Origin: Przewalskia tangutica
Taxonomy: Eukaryota; Streptophyta; Magnoliopsida; Solanales; Solanaceae
Reading direction: 5' to 3'
DNA length: 64,000 nucleotides
Assembly (NCBI GenBank): GCA_029844215.1
Contig: CM056738.1
Coordinates: 62,587,593 to 62,651,592 of the forward strand
Below, one piece after another: positions 1 to 9,771 of this stretch. The notes under the pieces are model-generated. The model did no database searches. It was not told the DNA's origin and saw nothing but the letters and a program-made list of their open reading frames with translations. Each line of letters opens with the position of its first letter. Position 1 is the first letter of the stretch. Both the position numbers and the translations under genes were made by a program.

Positions 1-1409
1 GGTTTAGAAACCAATAAATGTATTTCTAAAAGGTATTGTGACTTGACTTGAAAAGTAGATATGACTTGATACTACGGTTATTAGTATCTTGGGGTTTTAT
101 ATGAAAAAAAGTCATTTTAAAAGAATAGAAGTACGTAGTACTTTGGGTTAAATTCCCGGACCTTTCATGATACGATAGTGCATGCTAATTAAGTCTAATG
201 AGATGTTAAGGGGTTTCTTAACTTGCTTATGTTATTTATAGTAGCCGGTTGTGCTTGTGATATATTGTTAATTATGGGGTCATTCCCCGGGCTTGTGGCA
301 TTTGCATATTCCGTGGATTTTCTCCCCACGATGCGAGGAATACCTCATGTGAGTCCGTAGGGCTCATGCGGGTGAAATAGTCCTATGCGGGGAGAACCAG
401 TCCTATGCGAGGCGTGTAATCCACTTTGATTGGTTGATGTGTTGAGCCTTAAATATGACATGTTTGGTTATTGAATTCGGGCCTTGAAAAAGGTGGAAAA
501 GTACGTAGAAACAAAGGAAGTGCTGTCCGATTTTCCGTAGAATAAGTGACTTTACACTTAGAATATTCTACGTTTGAAACTAGAAGTTGATAGACGTATT
601 ATGGTCATTATAGGTTGACATACTACGTACGGCATATTGGACTTAGCAAGTGGATTGAACCGAAGAGGTATGTAGAACTTTTCTTATCTCTTGAGCATGA
701 ATAGTTATCAATGTATAAGTACGGTAGACGTACGAGATTTAAATGAATTTAGTTTCATTTGATATCCTTGACTTGTATTGAGAATGTCCAAGTTGGTTGA
801 GTTAGAGAATTAACTCACTTGTTTTAAAGGTTAAAGAGGTCTTAGTTTCTAAAGCATAAAGTTAGTATAACGGCTTTATGGGAAGTTGGTTATAACAACT
901 TTATGGGAAAATTAAAAGAATTGTTTATTCTAGTAATGTAAACAAGGATAAATGACTTGAAAGAAAGAATGACAAATATTGATTTAAAGGCATCAATAGC
1001 TTAAAGTTTTACAGTAAAGGTCACTTGGTTTAGAAACCAATAAATGTATTTCTAAAAGGTATTGTGACTTGACTTGAAAAGTATATATGACTTGATACTA
1101 CGGTTATTAGTATATTGGGGTTTTATATGAAAAAGAGTCATTTTAAAAGAATAGAAGTACGTAGTACTTTGGGTTAAATTCCCGGACCTTTCATGATACG
1201 ATAGTGCCTAAAAGTTAAAAGAAATGAGAGTGCATGCTAATTAAGTCTAATGAGAAGTTAAGGGGTTTCTTAACTTGCTTATGTTATTTATAGTAGCAGG
1301 TTGTGCTTGTGATATATTGTTCATTACGGGGGTCATTCCCCGGGCTTGTGGCTTTTGCATATTCCGTGGATTTGCTCCCCACGATGCGAGGAATACCTCA
1401 TGTGAGTCC
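1..1409 (+). mobile_element. LTR J, left part (Ty3/gypsy-type long LTR; starts before the window)
   Basis: Non-coding LTR sequence that resumes at 7262 after the K insertion. It is matched by the D LTR (about 35760-37030) over the blocks that run from the GTGTAATCC motif through the repeated ATGCGGG/CCTCATGCG motifs. No open frame here has any coding character. The left end of J lies outside the window, so I cannot tell whether J is a solo LTR or part of a full element. Its right end at 9078 carries the family terminus GGGTCGTGACA. Confidence 0.85.
357..1409 (+). repeat. 1.05-kb tandem segment inside LTR J, copy 2
   Basis: The block from CGTAGGGCTCATGCGGG to CCTCATGTGAGTCC is repeated. The tail of copy 1 is at 1-356, copy 2 is here (1053 bp) and copy 3 is at 7262-8312 (1051 bp). 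Copies differ by scattered substitutions, for example GTAGATATGA against GTATATATGA. In the related D LTR the segment is present once, so this is a local amplification within J. Solo LTR K was later inserted exactly at the copy 2/copy 3 boundary. Confidence 0.85.
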
Positions 1410-2895
1410 TGTCACGACCCGTTCCGGGGCCCGTGACTGGTGCCTTACCCGGGCACCCTAGTAGTCATACATCAGAGTAATCATCGGAATATAAAAACAA
1501 GACATGTAACAAATGTAAAATGAGACACAGTTTATCTGAGAAAAAGTCGCCTTTCGGCATATATATATAAACCAAGTCCGCGATTACATCCCAACTGCAT
1601 AATAGACTACGCACTTAAGGAAGTAAACAACTATGGCGACAGGCCCCGCCATACCGAATGTACAAAACTATCTACAACAACGGGAGATCATACCCAAAAG
1701 TCGAGCCTCGGAGAAGATGGAGCTCACGACACCAAAGTAAAGATCCTAAGGATGCGGATCTAGCACTGCTTCCTTACTGCGGCATGAACGCAGCCCGAAG
1801 GAGGTCGAGACAACAAGTACCAAGTATGTGAAACTGTAAAGTACTTAAATGAAATCATATCATTTTAAAACCAATTTTACAAATATGTTCGAAACAATCA
1901 ATGTAACCACACATAGTGCCACATCACAAACAAGAGCAATAATAGATAAAGCGTAATGTGTCTTTTCTAGGTTGCGAATGATCGAGCAAGGCCAATCGCC
2001 CATAGTATCATTATGCATGCCTAATCTCGACTCCGCGATCCGCATAGCCACCTAGGCCCGCATGAGGTATTCTCGCATCGAGGGTAGCTACTCCGGCATC
2101 GCCCCGACTCGTAGTCCGCATGGCCACATAGACCGCATGAGGTAATCCCCCGCACACTAACCTGGAACTCTCGTAGCTCCGCATAGGTCCCCTGGACCCG
2201 CATGAGGTATTCTCGAATCATAGTCACACAGACCGCATGAGGTGTACCTCGCATCGGGCGGCAGCTTAACCCCCGGTATATCATGTCAAGAGGTGAGTGA
2301 AATAATACTAACATAACGGCTTATCGTTAAACAACATAAGAACCATAAGAATAACCTCTTTACACAAACGTTACAAGATACTAACACACATAGCATCATA
2401 GTATGTCTACTCAACAAACCATCTTACTACACCTTCCAGAAATCAATACAAGTCTTTTATAAACACATAAGTAAATCGTTCCTTTTATCCTTCTTAAGTC
2501 GTTATACCTAACTTCCCATAAAGCTAGTATAACTCTTAAGCTTTTGTTTAAAAACCAAGTATTACTCTTCTTTAAAAAATGATTCATAATTCTTTTGAAA
2601 TACTTCAAGATTCTTATTATTAGACTCAAGTCAAAAGACGTCAAGTAAAACCATGTTCAGTTAACACACGTACGTCTACCGTACTATATATATATATATT
2701 TAAAATATCATGCTCAAGAGGATAGGAAGAATCACATACCTCATCGGCAAAATCCACCTTCCAAGTCGAATATGTCGCGCACAGAGTATCAACCTATAAT
2801 AGTCAAATACGTCTATCAACGTCTAGACTACTCTGTAGGATATTCTAAGCAGAAGGTTCTTAATTCTACGGAAAATTGGGCAGCACTTCCCTACC
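1410..2895 (-). mobile_element. Solo LTR K, part 1 (minus strand; U5 end at left)
   Basis: It starts with TGTCACGACCC, the reverse complement of the family LTR end, directly after AGTCC (1405-1409). It resumes at 6201 and ends at 7256 in the reverse complement of the family start (GGGGTATAACA), followed by a second AGTCC (7257-7261). The perfect 5-bp target duplication with no interior between the ends identifies a solo LTR of about 2.5 kb. Solo LTR H interrupts it. Confidence 0.92.
2043..2290 (-). repeat. Short tandem repeats of the CGCATGAGGTATTC type in LTR K
   Basis: Several imperfect units of roughly 70-80 bp carry CGCATGAGGTA and neighbouring AGTCCGCATGGCCACA motifs. The same block is present in LTRs J, D, M, F and N, and replaces the 42-bp minisatellite found in H and G. 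It marks one of the LTR subtypes of this superfamily. Confidence 0.75.
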
Positions 2896-3111
2896 TGTTA
2901 TACCCCGTATTTCCAGAGTATGTACGTGAGGGCGTACGTAAAAAAGTTTTTAGCCTTAAAGTAGGCATAAGGGTCGAAATTGTGCACAACTAGCGAAAAA
3001 AGTCGTTTTCCGACGAAACGTTTTCCGGACTTTGCGAAGGGAAAAATACGGCTATGTCATTTATTATTTTTTGCGGATTTTTCCGAGAGACGAAATATTT
3101 TGGACCAACGA

Positions 3112-3133
3112 GAGGGTGACAAGTGTCACCCTC
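3112..3133 (+). promoter_or_regulatory. U3 palindrome of LTR H
   Basis: Arms GAGGGTGACA and TGTCACCCTC are separated by AG. The site lies about 170 bp upstream of the TATA box and is found at the matching place in every LTR of the superfamily that retains its U3 end. Bound factors are unknown. In B, D and F the centre is CACGTG, a G-box. Confidence 0.7.
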
Positions 3134-3305
3134 AAGTGGACGGAAATCTTGGACGATTGGCACGTTTTTTGTGCCTTTTCTTTAGTCAAGGAGTTGGTAG
3201 GATATTTTGTGTAGTTGATGAGCAAGTGGGATCCACAAACACATGTACAAATCTTGACCCTCCACTTGCCCCCCCACTTGGCTTGATCTTGGCCATTGAT
3301 TGGCC

Positions 3306-3313
3306 TATAAATA
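3306..3313 (+). promoter_or_regulatory. TATA box of LTR H
   Basis: TATAAATA followed by CCCC, about 410 bp from the LTR start. The same context (GGCCTATAAATACCCC) recurs in G at 56747, in C at 15708 and, on the minus strand, in K (6842), M (40868) and F (44938 and 50748). It is the likely core promoter of the U3 region. Confidence 0.65.
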
Positions 3314-5073
3314 CCCCTCCAATGCAAGACTAAATCTTCATCCACAAATCATTTTTCAAGTCTTGAAATCCCTCCCCCTTTGTGAGAAGTGTTCGTCCAA
3401 CCTTCTCCCCCCCCCCCCTTGAGAAGCCTTGGCCGAGAGTATACTCCCCTTGCCTAGTTGTTTCGTAAATACACCCCCTTGGTAGAAAAATACTCTCCAA
3501 GTATTGTTACTATTCCCAAATACCTTGGCCCAAATACCTTGTAGTATTCCAAGGTTACACCTATACTAAAAGCCCAGAAATACTATTATACTTCCTTTAG
3601 CCACTAAACGAAACCCTAAGGAAATCTTCATAGCGGGTTGAAGTATTAAGAAAAAGTTGCGTAGAACTTCTAAGGGTTGTTTGGAGCACGATGGAGCGCC
3701 CAGAGTAGGAGCTAAACGTTGCTCAGGATCGACATATAAACTTGGATAATTTTGGGCTTACCGAGGTAAATACTCTTGTCCTTCTATTGTAATTGGAAAT
3801 TACATACTGTAGTAGTATAGAATTGAATATAAGATACATAGAAGGATATTATAGAAGAGAATTGAACTGTAATAGAAGGATATTACAGAAAAGAATTGAA
3901 TAGATCACATCAGAAGAATATTAAAGAAGAAGAAGACTGAATCAGATTTACATGTAATCGTATTCTGAGACTTGTGTAGTTTGGCGGTAGGAGGTGCTGC
4001 CCAATTTTCCGTAAAATAAGGAATCTGTATCTAGAATTATTCTGCAGAGTAGTCTAGACGTTGATAGACTTATATGACCAATATAGGTTGAAGTACTGCG
4101 AGTAGGGTATTCTACTCCAAGGGTGGAAAAGGCTAGCAGGATTACAGTACGTTGGAGCTAATTGCTAATAGTCGATAAATCGTCACGAGGTATGTGATTC
4201 TTCCTATACTCTTGAGCATGATATTTTTAAAAGTATATGTATATATATAGTACGGTAGACGTACGTGCGTTAACTGAACGTAGTTTTACGACAATGTCTT
4301 TTGACTTAAGCCTGAATAATAAGAATCTTGAAGTATTTCAAAAGAATTAAGAAACCGTTTTGAAAGAAGAGTAACACTTGGTTTTGAAAGTTAAGAGTTA
4401 TACTAGCTTTATGGGAAGTTGGGTATAACGACTTAAGAGTAATAAAATGAATGGTTTATTGATTTTAAAAGTTAAGAGACTCGATCTCAAAAGATAAGAG
4501 ACTTGACTTAATTGATTTAATATGAATTTTGTTAAAAAGCGTGAAACCTCATTCGTGAGTAATGAGTACTTGGTTTGTAAAAGGAATAATGTTTTTACTG
4601 GTTTCAGAAATGAGAATAAGTATCGAACAAACCACAGCAGCGTTAATAAAGGGAAATGTAATGACTAATAAGTATTATTAAAACCAGTAGAAACCTCCAT
4701 CTGCATAGAAGCTAAGATGAGACAAAATGATATTACATTTCCTAGATCATGGCTGCTTTAATAAGATTGTTATGAACAAGAATAACCTACTCACACATAA
4801 GGCATATATTACTCAACTGTTTTTAAAAGAGAATTATGTTATTAAATGATTAAGACTATGAACTATGAAATCTTTCGAAAATAAGAAACGTGAATATTTG
4901 AAATTAGGCAAACTTGAACTTTTGGAAAAGAATGTTGTTACTTGACTTTAAGAGGGAAAGTGCTTTGGTTTAAAAAAGAAGGGCATAATATTGTCTTAAT
5001 TGTTTTAAAAGGAAAACATGGTAATATCTTAATCTGTCTTAAATGAGCGTTTAAATGTTATGGCCACACGACA

Positions 5074-5565
5074 CCGCGTTCATGAGATGAACCGGGAATG
5101 TATTTCACTCGACTACCGCGTTCATGAGATGAACCGGGAATGTATTTCACTCGACTACCGCGTTCATGAGATGAATCGGGAATGTATTTCACTCGACTAC
5201 CGCGTTCATGAGATGAACCGGGAATGTATTTCACTCGACTACCGCGTTCATGAGATGAACCGGGAATGTATTTCACTCGACTACCGCGTTCATGAGATGA
5301 ACCGGGAATGTATTTCACTCGACTACCGCGTTCATGAGATGAACCGGGAATGTATTTCACTCGACTACCGCGTTCATGGGATGAACCGGGAATGTATTTC
5401 ACCACGATACCGAGTCCATGAGATGGACCGGGAATGTATTTCATGCGACACCGCGTTCATGGGATGAACCGGGAATGTATACCACCTGATTTGATACCGA
5501 GTCCATGAGATGGACCGGGAATGTATTCCATACGATTTCACCTCGAGTCCATGAGATGGGCCAAG
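5074..5565 (+). repeat. 42-bp LTR minisatellite with paired arms (H)
   Basis: Eight regular 42-bp units start at 5078, 5120, 5162 and so on, followed by diverged units to about 5565. Each holds GTTCAT-GAG-ATGAAC (a 6-nt inverted repeat), then CGGGAATGTATTTCACTC. Later units carry GTCCAT...ATGGAC, where both arms have changed together. Because 42 is a multiple of three, long open frames appear on both strands (14-residue period); these are not genes. Confidence 0.92.
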
Positions 5566-6200
5566 ACATGTTACACGTATCACATAACTAATACCTAGAC
5601 TGCCGGCAGTGAGGAATGAGGGATGACTTTGAGGGCGTGAGTCCCTGACTTGACATGACTGCTTTTATATTATGAACTGTAGTTTTGTTATCATACATGT
5701 CTCCTGCTTTATATAGACTACTATGATTTCATTTACAGTATTTTTCAGTTTCACATACTTGGTACCTGTTGTACTGACCTCCTTCGGGGGGCTGCGTTCA
5801 TGCCGCAGGTAGAGGTACACCGGTTGTTGATCCTCGCTCATAGGATCACGCCAACAGATTGGGAAGCTCCGCTTTCTCGAGGCTTATCTTTTGGTATGTT
5901 TCCCTGAGTTGTAGGTTCTGTACATTCAGGGGTATGGCGGGGCCCTGTCCCGTCATAGGTGTTGTTACTTTCTTAGAGGTCTGTAGTACTGTTGTGGGCG
6001 GGGTTGTAAAAAAGGATGTAACTGTTCAAAATTTCTGTATATATGCAAGGAGGCAACCGTTTTGGTTGGCCTGTTTTATTATCTTATCTCTTGTTTTATA
6101 TCTGTATGTTTTATGTTCCGCTGATTTCTCTGATGTATGACTACTTGGGTGCCCGGGTAAGGCACCAATCACGGGCCCCGGAACGGGTCGTGACACTACC

Positions 6201-7256
6201 CGTCAAGCTACTCAAGTCTCATCAGAATACAAATTCCCATGTAAGTCTGATTCAATTCTCTTCTTTAATATCCTTCAGTGTAATTACAGTTCAATTCTCT
6301 TCTTTAATATCCTTCAGTGTAATTACAGTTCAATTCTCTTCTTTTATACCATCCTTCTAGTTATCTTACTCAATTCTATGTTACTACAGTATGTAATCTC
6401 CAATTACAATAGAAGGACAAAATATTTACCTCGATAAGCCCAAAATTATCCAAGTTTAAAAGTCGATCCTGAGCAAGGTTTAGCTCCTAATCTGTACGCT
6501 CCAATCCGCTCCAAGAAACCCTTAGAAGTTTCTACACAACTTCTACTTACTACTTCAACCAACTATGAAGTTTCTCCTAGGGTTTCGTTTAGTGACTAAT
6601 GGATATAAGATAGTATTTCTGGGATTTTAGTATAGAGGGGACTTTGGAATACTACAATGGTATAAGGCTAAGGTATTTTGGAATAGTAACAATACTTGGA
6701 GAGTATTTCTACCAAGGGGGGGTTTCAGCTAGCTCACTCAAGAGGGGGAGAGCTTTGGACGAGAAGCTCACAAGGGAGAAGGGAGTTTTTGAGACTTGGA
6801 AAAGTATTTGTGGATGAAGAATTCTTCCACTTAGGGGGGGGTATTTATAGGACCACCAATGGTCAAGATTAAGGCAAGTGGAGGGCAAGTGGATGGTGGA
6901 GATTTGGGCAAGTGGAACCTTATCCATCTACTCCGTAAATATCACAAAATATCCTACCTAACCTTGACTAATGTTTAAGCCATTTTTCTTGACAAAAACG
7001 TGCCATGAAATCGTCCACAATTCCGCCAACTCGAGGGTGACACATGTCGCCCTCTCGTTGGTCCAAAATATTTCATCTCTCGGAAAAATCCGCAAAAATA
7101 ATAAATGTCGCAACCGTAATTTTCCCTTCGCAAGGTTTGGAAAACGTTTCGTCGGAAAACAATTCTTTTCGTGGGTTGTGCACAAATTTTCGTCCCTTGC
7201 CTAACTTAAGGCTTAAACTTTTGTACGTACATACTCAGGAAATACGGGGTATAACA
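6201..7256 (-). mobile_element. Solo LTR K, part 2 (minus strand; U3 end at right)
   Basis: Continuation of K after solo LTR H and its target duplication. It carries the minus-strand TATA box (6842-6849) and the U3 palindrome (7033-7054). It ends in TATAACA, the reverse complement of the family start TGTTATA, followed by target duplication AGTCC. Confidence 0.92.
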
Positions 7257-7261
7257 AGTCC

Positions 7262-9078
7262 GTAGGGCTCATGCGGGTGAAATAGTCCTATGCGGGGAGG
7301 GCCAGTCCTATGCGAGGCGTGTAATCCCCTTTGATTGGTTGATGTGTTGAGCCTTAAATATAACATGTTTGGTTATTGAATTCGGGCCTTCAAAAAGGTG
7401 GAAAAGTACGTAGAAACAAAGGATGTGCTGTCCGATTTTCCGTAGAATAAGTGACTTTACACTTAGAATATTCTACGTTTGAAACTAGAAGTTGATAGAC
7501 GTATTATGGTCATTATAGGTTGACATACTACGTACGGCATATTGGACTTAGCAAGTGGATTGAACCGAAGAGGTATGTAGAACTTTTCTTATCTCTTGAG
7601 CATGAATAGTTATCAATGTATAAGTACGGTAGACGTACGAGATTTAAATGAATTTAGTTTCATTTGATATCCTTGACTTGTTTTGAGAATGTCCAAGTTG
7701 GTTGAGTTAGAGAATTAACTCACTTGTTTTAAAGGTTAAAGAGGTCTTAGTTTCTAAAGCATAAAGTTAGTATAACGGCTTTATGGGAAGTTGGTTATAA
7801 CAACTTTATGGGAAGATTAAAAGAATGGTTTATTCTAGTAATGTAAACAAGGATAAATGACTTGAAATAAAGAATGACAAATATTGATTTAAAGGCATCA
7901 ATAGCTTAAAGTTTTACAGTAAAGGTCACTTGGTTTAGAAACCTATAAATGTATTTCTAAAAGGTATTGTGACTTATCTTGAAAAGTAGATATGACTTGA
8001 TACTACGGTTATTAGTATCTTGGGGTTTTATATGAAAAAGAGTCATTTTAAAAGAATAGAAGTACGTAGTACTTTGGGTTAAATTCCCTGACCTTTCATG
8101 ATACGATAATGCCTAAAAGTTAAAAGAAATGAGAGTGCATGCTAATTAAGCTAATGAGAAGTTAAGGGGTTTCTTAACTTGCTTATGTTATTTATAGTAG
8201 CCGGTTGTGCTTGTGATATATTATTCATTACGGGGTCATTCCCCGGGCTTGTGGCATTTGCATATTCCGTGGATTTGCTCCCCACTATGCGAGGAATACC
8301 TCATGCGAGTCCGTAGGGCTCATGCGGGTGAAATAATCCTATGCGGGGCGGACCAGTCCTATGCGAGGAAATTACCTCATGCGGGTCCATAAGACCTATG
8401 CGGGTGAAATAGTCCCAGGAGTAGGATTTGCGTGATGATACTACGGGCGGATGGTCCTACGTTAATCACGGGCTTCCTATTTTAAGAACCGAAAATGTAT
8501 ATTTTTGTTACTCTCATTGTTAGTAAGGCACATTATACTGTTAAATTGATTATCATACATGTCTCCAGCTTTATTTTAGACTTATGATGTAAATTATAGT
8601 ATTTCCAGTTTTACATACTTGGTACTTATTGTGTACTGACCCCTTTTCCTCGGGGGGGCTGTGTTCATGCCGCAGGTAGGGGTAAGCAGGTTGTGGATCC
8701 TCACTCTTAGGATCACTGATCATTTGTCAGCAGACTCTATTTCTCCGGAGGCTTGTCTTTTGGTACGGTTTCCCTGATGTTGTAGATTTGTGTACATTCA
8801 GGGGTATGGCGGGGCCCTGTACCGTCACTTTATTATGTAAATTCTTAGATGTCTGTAGTCATATCTTGTGGATTGGGTTGTAAAAAGAAAGAGGTAACTG
8901 TTTTTGGGCTTATGTATATATATATATTTTTTAGGGTGACCTTATCGGTTAACCTGTTGATATTTCATGACCAATAATTGTTGAGTTATATGTATGTTCC
9001 ACTACTATTCTCTGATGTATACCTGTAAGGGGTGCCCAGGTAGGGCACCAGTCGCGGGCCCAGGGTCGGGTCGTGACA
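7262..9078 (+). mobile_element. LTR J, right part, with tandem copy 3 and the U5 end
   Basis: It begins with the third copy of the 1.05-kb segment (7262-8312). It then runs through short ATGCGGG repeats, the conserved GCTGTGTTCATGCCGCAGGT block, the TATGGCGGGGCCCTG block and the terminus GGGTCGGGTCGTGACA. What follows (TGTTTGGTCGAGACAACATG) is interior sequence of another element, not a primer site for J. Confidence 0.85.
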
Positions 9079-9124
9079 TGTTTGGTCGAGACAACATGAT
9101 TTTGAGATTATGAGGAGTTATCTT
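9079..9124 (+). mobile_element. Sliver of a plus-strand retroelement interior (P)
   Basis: The motif GTCGAGACAACATG and what follows are matched by the interior of B at about 22190 (GATCGAGACAACATGG). This 46-bp fragment is therefore a remnant of a B/D-like interior into which both J and E inserted. Too short for firm placement. Confidence 0.5.
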
Positions 9125-9177
9125 TGTCACGACCCAAGCCGACGGGTCCGCAACAGGTGCCCTACCTAGGCACCCTT
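9125..9177 (-). mobile_element. Stub of minus-strand LTR E
   Basis: It starts with TGTCACGACCC and contains GGTGCC/GGCACC, as do the U5 ends of all family LTRs read on the minus strand. It is cut after 53 bp by insertion of D. The remainder of E is not found elsewhere in the window and was probably lost in the deletion inferred at about 42251. Confidence 0.7.
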
Positions 9178-9536
9178 TGTTACACCCCGGAAATTCCAGG
9201 ATATGTTTATAAGAACATACGTAAGAACTCGAAAATGTTAAGATTTGAGACGAGTAAAATTTATCGGAATTTTGGAATTTGTCGGAAAACGAAATATTGC
9301 GATGAACGGGAGGGCGACACGTGTCACCCCCCTTTGTGGTCTTGGGCAAAATGGCATGGGTAGGACGGTCATTTGACCATTAGTAAGATGACCAAGTCTT
9401 GCAAATGACTTAGCTTGACATTGTTGACTAAGTCAAAGGACACTTGGACTTGATCCATGTGAAGCTCATCCTAGCCACCCAATTGTACTAATCTTGACCC
9501 TCCATCTTGTTATATATGTATGCTAGTGCAAGACAA
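9178..9536 (+). mobile_element. 5' LTR of element D, part 1
   Basis: It begins TGTTACACCCCGG and carries the G-box-centred palindrome (9312-9329) and a TATATAT stretch near 9511. It is interrupted at GACAA by element C and resumes at 35022. The start type TGTTACACC is shared with B, whereas C, G and H start TGTTATACC. Confidence 0.88.
9312..9329 (+). promoter_or_regulatory. G-box palindrome in the D LTR
   Basis: GGGCGACACGTGTCACCC with a central CACGTG, the plant G-box core recognised by bZIP and bHLH factors. It is the positional equivalent of the palindrome in the other LTRs. Confidence 0.65.
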
Positions 9537-9749
9537 TGTTATACCCCGTATTTCCAGGGTATGTACGTGAGGGCGTACGTATATAAATTTGAGCCTTAAA
9601 GATTAGGCAAGAATGAAATTTTGTGCACAAGTACCGAAAGAAGTCGTTTTTTTAATGAAGCGTTTCCACAACTTTCGTAGGAAAATTCGGCTATGTCATT
9701 AATAATTTTTGCGGATTTTTCCGAGAGACGAAACATTTTGGACCAACGG

Positions 9750-9771
9750 GAGGGTGACATGTGTCACCCTC
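9750..9771 (+). promoter_or_regulatory. U3 palindrome of the C 5' LTR
   Basis: Arms GAGGGTGACA and TGTCACCCTC with TG between. The same site lies at 15492-15513 in the 3' LTR. Confidence 0.7.

Larger units (their letters stand above)
2896..6195 (+). mobile_element. Solo LTR H (3300 bp)
   Basis: It begins TGTTATACCCCG and ends GGGTCGTGACA. CTACC lies immediately before (2891-2895) and after (6196-6200), a perfect 5-bp target duplication. There is no primer site, gag or second LTR, so it is a solo LTR left by recombination between two LTRs. It contains the U3 palindrome (3112-3133), a TATA box (3306-3313), a poly-C tract near 3407-3418, a TA-rich patch near 4235-4250 and the 42-bp minisatellite (5074-5565). 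It is closest to the LTRs of element G. Confidence 0.95.

Noticed and set aside
2980..3345. Frames on both strands at the start of LTR H
   Set aside because: They fall over the U3 palindrome and recur in fragments in G, K and C LTRs with stops and shifts. LTR by-products.
5058..5467. Open frames of 128 and 135 codons on both strands
   Set aside because: Translations of a 42-bp minisatellite (14-residue period). They exist only because 42 is divisible by three.
5074..5565. CRISPR-like array of regular direct repeats
   Set aside because: There are no variable spacers: the whole 42-bp unit repeats. It lies inside a plant LTR.
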